Shown: positions 27,599 through 36,562, numbered from the stretch's first letter. The stretch: 64,000 nt of DNA from Pseudomonas fulva 12-X (GCF_000213805.1 NC_015556.1:62001-126000); one strand, 5' to 3'. Numbers and translations: made by a program. The notes: generated from the sequence alone by a model not told the origin.

Positions 27599-28507
27599 TT
27601 ACCTCGCAGTGCTGGAAGCGACCGGCGATTCCGGTTGCAGCTTCAGGTAGACGTAGAACAGCACCAGGGTGATGAGGATCAGCAAGGCTGCTGCCGCACT
27701 GGCGATGCCCCAGTTGAGGAACGATTGCACCTGCTGGATGATGAATTCGGGGAGCATCATGTTCTGTGCGCCGCCGAGCAACGCCGGCGTCACGTAGTAA
27801 CCCAGGGACATCACGAAGACCATCAGAGCGCCGCTGAAGATGCCCGGCCGGCACAGCGGAATGAACACCTTGAAAAAGTTGCGCCATGGGCTGGCACCGC
27901 AGATCGAGCCGGCCTGCAACACCATCGGGTCGATGGCGCTCATGGTCGCCTGCAGCGGCAGCACGATGAACGGGATCATGATGTAGCTCATGCCGATCAC
28001 CACGCCGGTCAGGTTGTGCACCATCTCCAGTGGCTGGTCGATGATGCCCAGACCCATCAGGAATTTGTTGACCACCCCCGAGGACTGCAGCAGCACCAGC
28101 CACGAGTAGGTGCGCGCCAGCAGGCTGGTCCACATCGACAGCAGCACGATGCTCAACAGCCAGCGGCCCCAGCCGCGCGGCATCAGGGTGATCGCCCAGG
28201 CCAGGGGAAAGGCCAGCAGGAGGCTGATCACGGTCACCAGGCCGGCCACCGCGAAGGTGTTGAACAGCACCTTGGAATAGGCCGAGTTGGCGAACAGTTG
28301 AGCGTAGTTGCCCAGGCCCGGCTCCGGTTCCAGCACGCCGCGCAGCAGCAGGCCGATCAGCGGCGCCAGGAAGAACAAACCGAGAAACAGCAGGGCCGGC
28401 AGCAGGTACGGGGCACCGCGCCAGCGCGCTGCCCGTTCCGGGTTGCCGTCAGCGTTGGCACGCTGACGGTCTGCTGCACCGACCTCGGGGGTACGGAGCG
28501 CGGTCAT
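27599..28507 (-). CDS. ABC transporter permease (PotB-like)
   Basis: A 302-residue inner-membrane protein; after a hydrophilic 30-residue start it has six helices and the EAA loop (LQAGSICGASPWRNFFKVFIP region, here cut to GSICGASPWR). It overlaps nothing but sits one base from the stop of the first binding-protein gene, so translation is coupled. Typical of polyamine/opine-type importers. Confidence 0.9.
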   Translation of the reverse strand: MTALRTPEVGAADRQRANADGNPERAARWRGAPYLLPALLFLGLFFLAPLIGLLLRGVLEPEPGLGNYAQLFANSAYSKVLFNTFAVAGLVTVISLLLAFPLAWAITLMPRGWGRWLLSIVLLSMWTSLLARTYSWLVLLQSSGVVNKFLMGLGIIDQPLEMVHNLTGVVIGMSYIMIPFIVLPLQATMSAIDPMVLQAGSICGASPWRNFFKVFIPLCRPGIFSGALMVFVMSLGYYVTPALLGGAQNMMLPEFIIQQVQSFLNWGIASAAAALLILITLVLFYVYLKLQPESPVASSTAR

Positions 28508-28508
28508 T

Positions 28509-29534
28509 TCACTTCACCAGCCATTCGTTCCAGCGATTGGCGATTTCCGCGCCGTTCTTGGCCCAGTAGGCGTAGTCCAGGGTGATCTGGTCGGCCTCGT
28601 GGGCGGTCGGCAGGTTCTGCGCCAGTACCGAATCCAGGCGTGCCACGCTATCCAGGTTGACCGGCGCGTAGGCGGTCAGGTTGGAGAAGTCGGCCTGGCC
28701 CTTGGCGCTGCTGGAATGGGCCAGGAACTTCATGGCCGCTTCCTTGTTCTTGGCGCCCTTGGGCACGACCAGCATGTCGGCCATGACCAGGTTCTGCTTC
28801 CAGCTCGCCGCGACCGGCGCGCCATCTTCCTGCAGGGCGTGGATACGGCCGTTCCAGAACTGGCCCATGCTCGCCTCGCCGGAGGCCAGCAGCTGCTGCG
28901 ACTGCGCGCCGCCGCCCCACCAGACGATGTCCTTCTTGATGGTGTCGAGTTTCTTGAAGGCGCGATCCAGGTCCAGCGGGTACAGCTTGTCCTTTTCTAC
29001 GCCGTCGGCCAGCAGGGCCAGTTCCAGCACGCCGGGGCTCGGCCATTTGTACAGGGCGCGTTTGCCGGGGTAGGTGGCGGTGTCGAACAGCGCGCTCCAG
29101 TCCTCGGGCTTCTTGCCGCCGACCGCGCCCTCGTTGTAGCCGAGCACGAAGGAGAAGAAGAACGAACCGACGCCGTGGTCGTTGACGAAGCGCGGGTCGA
29201 TGCGATCGCGCTTGATGACGTTGAAGTCCAATGGTTCGAGCAGGCCTTCGGCCGCGGCGCGCAGGGCGAAGTCGGCTTCCACGTCGACCACGTCCCACTG
29301 CACGTTGCCGCTCTCGACCATGGCCTTGAGCTTGCCGTAGTCGGTCGGGCCGTCCTGCACGACGGTGATTTTGGTGTCGCGGGTGAAGGGGTCGGCCCAG
29401 GCGGCTTTCTGCGCATCCTGGGTGGTACCGCCCCAGCTGACGAAGTTGACGGTTTCCGCCGAGGCGGTGGTCGTGATTGCAGCACTCAGGATGCTCGCGG
29501 CGAGCACCGAGGTAACACCTTTGATAAACACCAT
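28509..29534 (-). CDS. ABC substrate-binding protein (PotD-like), first of two
   Basis: A 341-residue periplasmic protein with a signal peptide ending TTTASAE. The mature sequence TVNFVSWGGTTQDAQK, WDVVDVEADFALRAA and YKWPSPGVLELALL is closely parallel to the second binding protein at 24085-25095. It is the first gene of the transporter operon. ATG 29534 follows AAAGAGGG. An operator of the shared palindrome family lies 154 bases upstream, tying the transporter to the monooxygenase and dehydrogenase operons. Confidence 0.88.
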   Translation of the reverse strand: MVFIKGVTSVLAASILSAAITTTASAETVNFVSWGGTTQDAQKAAWADPFTRDTKITVVQDGPTDYGKLKAMVESGNVQWDVVDVEADFALRAAAEGLLEPLDFNVIKRDRIDPRFVNDHGVGSFFFSFVLGYNEGAVGGKKPEDWSALFDTATYPGKRALYKWPSPGVLELALLADGVEKDKLYPLDLDRAFKKLDTIKKDIVWWGGGAQSQQLLASGEASMGQFWNGRIHALQEDGAPVAASWKQNLVMADMLVVPKGAKNKEAAMKFLAHSSSAKGQADFSNLTAYAPVNLDSVARLDSVLAQNLPTAHEADQITLDYAYWAKNGAEIANRWNEWLVK

Positions 29535-29687
29535 CTTGCTTGCCCTCTTTGTTGTGTTTGTGCGCAAGCGGGCGTTTGCCCGCTTAACCGGAGCAGTGGA
29601 TCTTCAATGGCGGCCATCACCGGTGTTTCTGTCGGGGCGACCCGTGCGGGACACGCGATAACTTGGCTGGCCTTAGGGATATCATAT

Positions 29688-29701
29688 TATGGTATTCCAA
29701 A
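29688..29701. promoter_or_regulatory. GntR/FadR-type operator, site B
   Basis: TATGGTATTCCAAA, 12 of 14 matches to the perfect palindrome at site A, in an AT-rich patch upstream of the ABC transporter operon. Confidence 0.6.
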
Positions 29702-29756
29702 CTTTCCGCAAGCGATTTGCCATACATCTTGCGGGGCTCGTACGACCGGCTGTCCG

Positions 29757-30863
29757 TCACTCGAACGGCACGGTCTCCACCACTTCCAGCTCGTAACCAG
29801 CCAGACCCGCGTACTTGAGCGGTGGGCCGAGGTGGCGCAGCTTGCCGACGCCGAGGTCCTGCAAGATCTGCGCCCCGGTACCGACCTCGGAATACACCCG
29901 CGGCTGGCCCCGGTTGAAGGGCCGTTGCGGCTGGGTCAGCTGCGGTACGCGTTCGAGCAGGGCTTGCGACGACTCATGGTTGGCGAGCACCACGACAACA
30001 CCCTTGCCGTCGGCGGCGATGCGTTCCAGGGCGGCCCACAGCGTCCAGCTGCGCGGCCCGGAATACTCGGCGCCGACCAGATCGCGCAGCGGATCGATGG
30101 CGTGTACGCGCGCCAGGGTCGGTTCGTCATGGCGGATGTCACCCATCACCATGGCCATGTGTACGCCGCCGGCGATGCGATCTTCATAGGTGATCAGGCG
30201 GAACTCGCCGTGCACCGTAGGCAATGCGCGCTCGCCGATGCGGGTGATGGTGTGCTCGGTGCTCAGGCGGTACTGAATGAGGTCGGCGATGGTGCCGATC
30301 CTGATGCCGTGCAGTGCGGCGAAGGCCTCCAGGTCGGGGCGGCGGGCCATGCTGCCGTCCTCGTTCATCACCTCGACGATCACTGCGGCGGGCGTCAGGC
30401 CGGCCAGCCGGGCCAGGTCGCAGCCGGCTTCGGTGTGCCCGGCGCGAGTCAGCACGCCGCCTTCCTTGGCGCGCAGCGGAAAGATGTGGCCCGGCTGCAC
30501 CAGGTCGTTGGGCGTGGCGTCGGCAGCCACGGCGGTCAGCACCGTGTGGGCACGGTCGGCGGCGGAAATGCCGGTGGTGATGCCGCTGGCGGCTTCTATG
30601 GAAACGGTGAAAGCGGTGGAAAATACGCTACCGTTGCTGGGCACCATCTGCTCCAGGCCGAGGCGCTGGCAGTGCTCGTCGGTCAGCGTCAGGCAGATCA
30701 GGCCGCGGGCTTCGCGGGCCATGAAGTTGATCGCCTGGGGCGTGCAGAATTCGGCGGCGAGCAGCAGGTCGCCCTCGTTCTCGCGGTCTTCGTCGTCCAC
30801 CAGCAGGACCATCTTGCCCTGGCGAAAGTCATCGATGAGTTCACGGATGGAATGGAAGGGCAT
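29757..30863 (-). CDS. RibB-type 3,4-dihydroxy-2-butanone-4-phosphate synthase with degenerate GCHII domain
   Basis: A 368-residue protein. The first 200 residues are a complete Rib[20 protein letters not shown], the SAADRA(H)T loop, and [17 protein letters not shown]. The last 165 residues resemble GTP cyclohydrolase II ([24 protein letters not shown]) but lack the three zinc-binding cysteines, so this part cannot be an active cyclohydrolase. Such RibBX-type proteins raise flavin precursor supply. Its start is 32 bases from operator site C shared with the monooxygenase regulon, suggesting that it supplies FMN for the two-component oxygenase. A housekeeping copy should exist elsewhere. Confidence 0.85.
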   Translation of the reverse strand: MPFHSIRELIDDFRQGKMVLLVDDEDRENEGDLLLAAEFCTPQAINFMAREARGLICLTLTDEHCQRLGLEQMVPSNGSVFSTAFTVSIEAASGITTGISAADRAHTVLTAVAADATPNDLVQPGHIFPLRAKEGGVLTRAGHTEAGCDLARLAGLTPAAVIVEVMNEDGSMARRPDLEAFAALHGIRIGTIADLIQYRLSTEHTITRIGERALPTVHGEFRLITYEDRIAGGVHMAMVMGDIRHDEPTLARVHAIDPLRDLVGAEYSGPRSWTLWAALERIAADGKGVVVVLANHESSQALLERVPQLTQPQRPFNRGQPRVYSEVGTGAQILQDLGVGKLRHLGPPLKYAGLAGYELEVVETVPFE

Positions 30864-30894
30864 GGCGGCTCTCGCAGGTCGAATTATTTTGAAT

Positions 30895-30908
30895 TATGGT
30901 ATACCGTA
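30895..30908. promoter_or_regulatory. GntR/FadR-type operator, site C (divergent)
   Basis: TATGGTATACCGTA, one mismatch from the perfect palindrome. It sits midway between the divergent starts of the RibB-like gene (32 bases away) and the DUF1330 gene (30 bases away), so one site could control both. Confidence 0.72.
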
Positions 30909-30937
30909 ATACGTAATCAAGTTAAAGGAGTCAGCCT

Positions 30938-31231
30938 ATGAAGGGTTACTGGATCGCGCACGTGGACGTCACCGACCCCGAGCGTTACAGCGAATACACC
31001 AAGCGCGCTCCGGCCGTGTTCGCCGAATTCGGCGGCAAGTTCCTGGCCCGCGGCGGCCGCTCCGAGGCGCAGGAAGGCCGCGATACGCCTCAGCGTAGCG
31101 TGGTAATCGAGTTCGAGTCGTACGAACAGGCGGTGGCCTGCTACCGCTCCGCGGCCTACCAGGAGGCGAGCAGCTACCGGGCCGGCGCCGCGCATTCGGA
31201 AGTGATCATCGTCGAGGGGATGGCGCCCTGA
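30938..31231 (+). CDS. DUF1330 protein
   Basis: A 97-residue protein of the DUF1330 dimeric alpha-beta barrel family (GYWIAHVDVTDPERYSEYTK, FLARGG, VVIEFESYEQAVACYRSAAYQ). The family has no firm function; the fold is shared with small monooxygenases and isomerases. A clean AAAGGAGT site precedes the ATG, and operator site C lies just upstream, so it belongs to the same regulon. It might assist a reactive intermediate of ring cleavage (speculative). Confidence 0.85.
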   Translation: MKGYWIAHVDVTDPERYSEYTKRAPAVFAEFGGKFLARGGRSEAQEGRDTPQRSVVIEFESYEQAVACYRSAAYQEASSYRAGAAHSEVIIVEGMAP

Positions 31232-31296
31232 CCCGGCAGGGCTGAGCCAGCGAGGCCCACCTCGATCAGGTGAATGCCGATCGAGGCGGGCTGGGG

Positions 31297-32229
31297 TCAG
31301 CCAATGGCCTGTTCGGCCAGAAAGGCGTCGAGCTCGCCCGCCTGCGGGCAGGTTGCCGGGCCATGGCGAGTGACCGCGATGGCGGCCGCGGCATTGGCGC
31401 GTGCGGCGGCGGCTGGCTCGGGTAATCCGGCGGCCAGGCTGGCCAGGAATACGCCGATATGGGCATCGCCAGCGCCGTTGGTGTCCACCGCCTCTACGGC
31501 AAAGCCCGGTATCTGCAGGCGCCAGTCGCCACGGGCCAGCCAACAGCCCTGGGGGCCGTCGCGCAGAATCACCAGGGCATCCTCCGGCAGCCGCGCCGTG
31601 AGGCGCTCGAGGGCCTGCTCCATGTCGTCGGCAGCGGTGAACTGCAGGGCTTCCTCTCGATTGCTGCTCCAGATCGCCAGGCGCTCCAGCAACTGCTCGG
31701 CGCCCGGGATATCCGGGTTGCAGGCCAGCGGGCCTGGGTCGAACACCAGAGCGCCGGCCGCGCCGCCCTGCTGCAGCCAGGCCAGCAGCGGGGCCGCCTT
31801 GCCGGCATGCAGCAGGCTGTAGCCGCTGACCATCACCCAATCTTCTTCGGTGGCCATTTCGTGCTGCAGGTCCGTGGTCTGCAACACACCTTCGGCACCG
31901 ACATGGGTAATGAACGAGCGCTCGGCGCTGGCGTCGGTCAGGGCGACGCACAGGCCGGTGTCGCCGTCATCGCTTGGCGGCAGGCAGCACTCGATGCCCT
32001 GCGTCTGCATGGCCTGGCGCGCCATGTCGCCGAAGCGACCCACCCCATGGCGACCCAGGTAACAGGTGCTCAGGCCATTGCGCGCGGCTGCGGCCATCAC
32101 GTTGAAGCCACCGCCCACTGCGAAGGCCGCGCTGCTGGCCAGCACGTCCTGGCCGGCAGCGGGCAGGGCGCTGACGCGCATTACAAGGTCGACGACGATC
32201 TGCCCGGTGTACAGCAACCTAGCGGCCAT
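31297..32229 (-). CDS. PfkB-family carbohydrate kinase (YegV-like)
   Basis: A 310-residue ribokinase-type enzyme. The substrate region VGGGFNVMAAAARNG and the C-terminal catalytic DTNGAGDAHIG with its anion hole and aspartate base are present. It is co-transcribed after an NCS1 permease (11-base overlap), and the cluster also has an ADP-ribosylglycohydrolase-like protein and a GntR regulator. That set is the same as E. coli yegTUVW, where YegV is the kinase. It probably phosphorylates a sugar or nucleoside released from an imported glycoside. Confidence 0.86.
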   Translation of the reverse strand: MAARLLYTGQIVVDLVMRVSALPAAGQDVLASSAAFAVGGGFNVMAAAARNGLSTCYLGRHGVGRFGDMARQAMQTQGIECCLPPSDDGDTGLCVALTDASAERSFITHVGAEGVLQTTDLQHEMATEEDWVMVSGYSLLHAGKAAPLLAWLQQGGAAGALVFDPGPLACNPDIPGAEQLLERLAIWSSNREEALQFTAADDMEQALERLTARLPEDALVILRDGPQGCWLARGDWRLQIPGFAVEAVDTNGAGDAHIGVFLASLAAGLPEPAAAARANAAAAIAVTRHGPATCPQAGELDAFLAEQAIG

Positions 32230-33682
32230 GGGCGGCCTCGTGAGTCACGGCAGCACGGCGGTCGCGGCAGCCGCCGAGCAGCGCATACAGGCCGCCGGCG
32301 ACGACGAAGGTGACGATCCAGCCCAGGCCGTTCTGGCCGAACCAGGAATCTGCCAGCCAGCCGTGAAACAGCACGTTGCCCGCGCCGATCTTCACCGTGG
32401 TGAAGCTGAAGCCCAGCACGATCGCCACCGCCCAGGCGCCCAGGGCGCGCCACTCCACGCCGCCGGCGTACCAGTAGGCACTGCTCGGGCTGACGTTCAT
32501 CAGGTCGGCCGCCTCGTAACGCTGACGGTGGCGCAGGTCGACCAGGAAGATACCCACCCAGGCGGTGATCGGCACGGCCAGCATGGAGATGAAGGTGATG
32601 AAGGGGCCGTAGAAGCTTTCGGCGATCAGCATGAAGTAGATCGAGCCGATGAAGATCACCACGATGTCGACCACCACGGCGTAGACCCGCTTGACCTTGA
32701 GGCCGAGGGTCAGGGTGGTCAGGCCGGCGGAATACACCGACAGGTTGTTGGACAGCAGCAGGCCGCCGAACGCGGTGATCAGGTAGGGCACGGCCATCCA
32801 GGTCGGTAGCAATTCGCGAATCGCCACAATGGGGTCGGTCGCCGAGGCCAGGTGGTCGTTGCCCACCGAAATCAGCCCGCCGAGGGTGATCAGCAGTACC
32901 AGCGGAATCCCCGCACCGAAGGCTGCGGATGCCACCAGCCCGGCCGCGCGGACGCTCTTGTGCTGGTAGCGCGACATGTCGGCACCGGCGTTGGCCCAGC
33001 CGATACCGGTACCGGCGGCCATGGTGCCGATACCGATCAGCACGGCGGACATCGGCGCCGGCGTGGCCGCCCACACCAGCGTCCAGTCGATATGCAGGGC
33101 GAGAAAACCGCCGACCACCAGGTTCAGCGCACCGAACACCCAGGTGGCCCATTTCTGGATCACCAGCAGGGTGGCGTGGCCGAGACCGGAGACGCACAGG
33201 GTCAGAAGCACGAACAGGCCGATGAACACCAGGGTCAGAAAGGGCGCGGACTTGGCTTCCATCGGCGTGCCCTGAATGATCGACACCAGTGACAACAACA
33301 CGAAGGCCGCCGTGGTGGTATTGACCGTTTCCCAGCCCAGGCGCGAGCCGAGCGATACCAGGGTCGGGCCGATATTGCCGCGCATGCCGAAGATCGCCCG
33401 CGACAGCGTCAGGCTCGGCGCGCGGCCACGGCGCCCGGCAATCGACAGCAGGCCGACGATGGCGAAGGAGCCGCCGGCGCCGAGGATGGCGACAATCAGG
33501 GCCTGCCCGATCGACAGGCCTTGAAAGGCGATCAGCGTGGCACCCAGCGGCAAGCCGAGGATGCTGATGTTGGCCGCGAACCAGACCCAGAACAGCTGCA
33601 GCGGGTGGCCGTTGCATTCATTCTCGGGGACTGGCTCGATGCCGCGGGTTTCCAACTGGCCCACCTGTTCGGATGCACGCAT
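32219..33682 (-). CDS. NCS1-family nucleobase/nucleoside permease
   Basis: A 487-residue permease with about 12 membrane segments. Signature parts are FWVWFAANISILGLPLG, LTLSRAIFGMRGN, and ANAGADMSRYQ. It takes the transporter position held by the unrelated YegT in E. coli. The start codon at 33682 and the overlap with the kinase gene place it in the same operon as the ADP-ribosylglycohydrolase gene 70 bases upstream. Ligand unknown; a nucleobase or nucleoside is likely from the family. Confidence 0.86.
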   Translation of the reverse strand: MRASEQVGQLETRGIEPVPENECNGHPLQLFWVWFAANISILGLPLGATLIAFQGLSIGQALIVAILGAGGSFAIVGLLSIAGRRGRAPSLTLSRAIFGMRGNIGPTLVSLGSRLGWETVNTTTAAFVLLSLVSIIQGTPMEAKSAPFLTLVFIGLFVLLTLCVSGLGHATLLVIQKWATWVFGALNLVVGGFLALHIDWTLVWAATPAPMSAVLIGIGTMAAGTGIGWANAGADMSRYQHKSVRAAGLVASAAFGAGIPLVLLITLGGLISVGNDHLASATDPIVAIRELLPTWMAVPYLITAFGGLLLSNNLSVYSAGLTTLTLGLKVKRVYAVVVDIVVIFIGSIYFMLIAESFYGPFITFISMLAVPITAWVGIFLVDLRHRQRYEAADLMNVSPSSAYWYAGGVEWRALGAWAVAIVLGFSFTTVKIGAGNVLFHGWLADSWFGQNGLGWIVTFVVAGGLYALLGGCRDRRAAVTHEAAHGR

Positions 33683-33752
33683 GGCATGACTCCTGCGATA
33701 GTTCGTTGTTGTTGGCAGGGCTGGGTGAGCGCAGGGGCGGCCACCCAGGGGT

Positions 33753-34769
33753 TCAGATCGTTCGCAAGGCCAGCAGCCGGTCGGTCAGCGGTGCCAGGTC
33801 GATCTGGCTCACCGCGCAGACCTGCGCCAGCGCTTCGCTCGGCCACGCGCCCAGGCCATGGGTCGCGCCGAGCATGGCGCCGAGCACGGCGGCGATGGTG
33901 TCGGTGTCGCCACCCAGGCTGGCGGCCATGCACAGGGCCTCATAAGGTGTCAGTTGGCCGTTGGCGACGGCGCGCGCCAGGGCGAACGCGGCGACCACGG
34001 ACTCCTGGGACGCCACCGAGGTGCCGATCACCTCGTAGATCAGGTCGGGCAATACCTCGGCGCTGGCGGTGCTGCACAGCTGGGTGGTCCACTCGATGCG
34101 TGCCGCGATGTCGCCGCCGGCCACCCAATGGCCAAGTCGCTGGCCTTGCCGGGCCGCCGCGACTCCACTGTCCAGGGCGCTGGCCAGGCCGTCGCCATTG
34201 ATGCCCGCCGACACCACCGCCGCCACTGCAGCGGCGCTGGCGATACCCAGGCCGGTGTTGTGGGTCACCTGGCAGGCCTGCAGCACCTGCGCCATGAAAC
34301 GCTCGGGGTCACGCACGTCGGCGGCGATGCCTACCGGGGTGATGCGCATCGACGCGCCGTTGGTGGTGCCGAAGCGCCCGGCCTGTTCCGGGCTGGCGCC
34401 GGCGAGAATCATCTCGATGGCGCGTTTGGTCGACGGGCCGAGCAAGTCCTGCGAGCCCTTGGCGCGCATGGCTGCTTCCCAGTCGATCAGGCGCTGCGCC
34501 AGGTCGGTCGGCTCGATCCGGCCCTGGCCCTCGACCAGCAGTTCACCCACCAGAATCGCCTGCTCGGTATCGTCGGTGATCGCGCCAGCGGGCATGTTCG
34601 GGGCGATGGGTTGGTCGGCGTCGGCAGCGATCAGGCCGTCGATACGGCCATAGCGAGCGCGAATCTGCTCCCGGGACAGCGACTGGGTCGGCATGCCGAG
34701 GGCATCGCCCAGGGCCAGCCCGAGGAAGGCCCCGAGCGCGCGGTCTCGCGCGGTGGAAAGCTGGTTCAC
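33753..34769 (-). CDS. ADP-ribosylglycohydrolase-family protein (YegU-like)
   Basis: A 338-residue protein. The two magnesium-binding motifs of the DraG/ARH family, AITDDTEQA near residue 65 and GGDTDTIAAVLG near residue 290, are intact, with GDALGMPTQ at the start. Family members cut N-glycosidic bonds to ADP-ribose or ribose. Its start overlaps the GntR regulator stop (ATGA). With a kinase and permease it most likely hydrolyses an imported nucleoside-like compound rather than ADP-ribosylated protein (inference). Confidence 0.87.
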   Translation of the reverse strand: MNQLSTARDRALGAFLGLALGDALGMPTQSLSREQIRARYGRIDGLIAADADQPIAPNMPAGAITDDTEQAILVGELLVEGQGRIEPTDLAQRLIDWEAAMRAKGSQDLLGPSTKRAIEMILAGASPEQAGRFGTTNGASMRITPVGIAADVRDPERFMAQVLQACQVTHNTGLGIASAAAVAAVVSAGINGDGLASALDSGVAAARQGQRLGHWVAGGDIAARIEWTTQLCSTASAEVLPDLIYEVIGTSVASQESVVAAFALARAVANGQLTPYEALCMAASLGGDTDTIAAVLGAMLGATHGLGAWPSEALAQVCAVSQIDLAPLTDRLLALRTI

Positions 34770-35479
34770 TGGGCGTCTCCGAATTCGAGATGAAGTTGAA
34801 AGTGCAGCGGGTCCAGGTAGCTTTCGACGCGCTCCATGAAGCGTCCGCGGTTGTCAAAGGTTTCCCTGATCACCCGCAGGAATACGCTGCCCGGTGTGCG
34901 TTGCAGTTGGCTGGCGGCCTCGTCGTCGAGCGGCGCTGCGCCGATCCACTGCTTGCCCTGTCCGGCGCGATAGCCGTGGGTGGCCAGCGTGGCGGTCAGC
35001 GAGTCCTCGAGCAGGCCTTCTTCGGCGAGATTTTCCAGGCCATCGCAGGCTGGAATCAGTGCCCGCTCGAGCGACACCAGGCTGCCATCGGCGGCCCGCC
35101 GGCGCCGCTCGACGAGCATGAAGCGGGCGCGGCCGAAGCGTTCGGCGAATTCCTCGCGTTCCACGCAACTGATATCCAGCAGCTCGGTCTGGATCTGCAC
35201 GCCGCCGGCGGCAAGGGCCTGCGCCCAGCCCCCGCTCTGGTGCAAAGGCACACCGTCATAGGTAACCACGGAGCCAACACCCGGCTGGGTGCCGATGTAA
35301 TTGCGCCGCTTGAGCTCGGAGAGCGCCTCGCGCAACGTGCCGCGGCTGACATCGAAGGCCGCCGCCAGCTCGTGTTCACCGGGCAGCCGCTCGCCTGCGC
35401 CGAGCACGCCTTGCTCGATGCGTTCGGCCAGGGCGCGAACCACGCGGGTTTTCTTGTCAAATCGAACCTGTCTAATCAT
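34766..35479 (-). CDS. GntR-family regulator, HutC/UTRA type (YegW-like)
   Basis: A 237-residue regulator: N-terminal winged helix (RALAERIEQGVLGAGERLPGEHELAAAFDVSRGTLREAL) shown here in parts as LPGEHELAA and VSRGTLREAL, then a UTRA ligand domain (SLERALIPACDGL, LRVIRETFDNRG). It is the first gene of the yegTUVW-like operon and overlaps the next gene, so it probably represses its own operon. The preferred ATG 35479 lies inside a 19-base palindrome that may be its operator; an upstream ATG at 35506 in frame is possible. Confidence 0.85.
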   Translation of the reverse strand: MIRQVRFDKKTRVVRALAERIEQGVLGAGERLPGEHELAAAFDVSRGTLREALSELKRRNYIGTQPGVGSVVTYDGVPLHQSGGWAQALAAGGVQIQTELLDISCVEREEFAERFGRARFMLVERRRRAADGSLVSLERALIPACDGLENLAEEGLLEDSLTATLATHGYRAGQGKQWIGAAPLDDEAASQLQRTPGSVFLRVIRETFDNRGRFMERVESYLDPLHFQLHLEFGDAQ

Positions 35480-35490
35480 GTACAAATTAG
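35472..35490. promoter_or_regulatory. Possible operator of the HutC-type regulator
   Basis: CTAATCATGTACAAATTAG: arms CTAAT and ATTAG around a TGTACA core. It covers the start codon of the regulator gene, a position suited to autorepression. Only one copy is seen. Confidence 0.45.
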
Positions 35491-35583
35491 TACCGCCAGA
35501 TCGCATCGCTCGCAAGTGCTTTTCGGCAGACGGTGCGTTTCAGGCTGTACTGGAGGCGGTTGTCGGCCCCGTGTTCCGGCCGT

Positions 35584-36480
35584 TTAGCCGGGGTGAGCGA
35601 CGCCGGAAAGGTGGCTGACCAGTTGCCGGGCATGGGGTGGCAGGCTCTGCCAGTCGCGGATGCACAGGCGCAGTTCGCGATTGGCCCAGCTGTCGGCGAT
35701 GTCGACCAGCGTCAGCGGTAGCTCCTGGGCCATCCGTGAGGCTGCAGCCTCGGGCAGCATGGCAAGGCCCGCGCCTTGGGCGACCAGTTGGGCGATGGCA
35801 TCGAAGCTTGGCGCCCGCACTCGCACGCGCAGGGCGATGCCGGCGGCGATGGCCTTGTCTTCGATAAAGCGCTGCATCGCCCGTTCCGCCGGCAGGCCGA
35901 TGTAGGGAAAGCTCAGCGCCTCCACCAGTTTGGCTTGTCGCCGACCGGCCAGGGCATGGCCTTGAGGCACCAGCAGCACCAGGCGGTCGTGGCGAAACGG
36001 CAGGGACAGCAGCCCGCCGGTTGGCTGGTTGCCATCGTAGACGCCCAGATCACTTTCGCCCGCCTGCACGTCACGCAGGATCGAGCGGCTGCTGCCTTCG
36101 GTCAGCTGCAGATCCACTTCCGGGTAATCGGCCAGAAAGGGGCCCAGCGCCGCCGGCAGGAAGGTGCTGTTGGCCACCGTCGAGGCGCATAGCCTGAGCA
36201 CCACGCGGCGCTGACCGGACAGCTCCTGCAGGTTGTCTCTCAGGCGCTGCGTTTCGTTGAGGATCCGCTGGCAGGCTTCGAGCACCAGACGCCCGGCCGG
36301 GGTTGGCGTCATGCCGTTGGCATTGCGGGCGAACAGGGTGACCTGGCAGCGTTCCTCGAATTGCCGCAGCCGGGTGCTGGCCGCCGACACCGCCACCGGA
36401 AAGGTGGCCGCGGCCTTGCTGAGGCTGCCGGTCGAGGCGATGGCGACCAGCAGGCGCACGTCCACAAGATCGAAATGCAC
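35584..36480 (-). CDS. LysR-family transcriptional regulator
   Basis: A 298-residue LysR regulator. The N-terminal helix-turn-helix (LVAIASTGSLSKAAATFPVAVSAASTRL, here in part SLSKAAATFPVA) and the type 2 periplasmic-like effector domain (LDLQLTEGSS-like VDLQLTEG, DLGVYDGNQ, LVPQGHALA, GAGLAMLPE) are complete. It is divergent from the EamA-type exporter gene with a 101-base spacer holding a nested palindrome, so it probably regulates that transporter. The effector is unknown. Confidence 0.88.
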   Translation of the reverse strand: MHFDLVDVRLLVAIASTGSLSKAAATFPVAVSAASTRLRQFEERCQVTLFARNANGMTPTPAGRLVLEACQRILNETQRLRDNLQELSGQRRVVLRLCASTVANSTFLPAALGPFLADYPEVDLQLTEGSSRSILRDVQAGESDLGVYDGNQPTGGLLSLPFRHDRLVLLVPQGHALAGRRQAKLVEALSFPYIGLPAERAMQRFIEDKAIAAGIALRVRVRAPSFDAIAQLVAQGAGLAMLPEAAASRMAQELPLTLVDIADSWANRELRLCIRDWQSLPPHARQLVSHLSGVAHPG

Positions 36481-36508
36481 AGGGCTTCTCCAAAACAGAA
36501 GGCGGTCT

Positions 36509-36562
36509 TAGGAAAATAGCGATTCTGGGTCGGCGCCATTCGGATCAGAATAACCGTTCCTA
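36509..36562. promoter_or_regulatory. Probable LysR binding region
   Basis: In the divergent LysR/EamA spacer, arms TAGGAA (36509-36514) and TTCCTA (36557-36562) enclose a second inverted pair ATTCTG (36522-36527) and CAGAAT (36546-36551). Such nested dyads are usual for LysR recognition and activation sites. Confidence 0.5.

Noticed and set aside
28599..30941. Open frame of 780 codons on the plus strand
   Set aside because: It runs antisense through a binding-protein gene and the RibB-like gene, both of which have full domain motifs. Composition is that of an antisense artefact.
33753..34769. DraG-type regulator of nitrogenase
   Set aside because: No nif genes or DraT are near, and overlap with a GntR, permease and kinase fits a nucleoside cluster.
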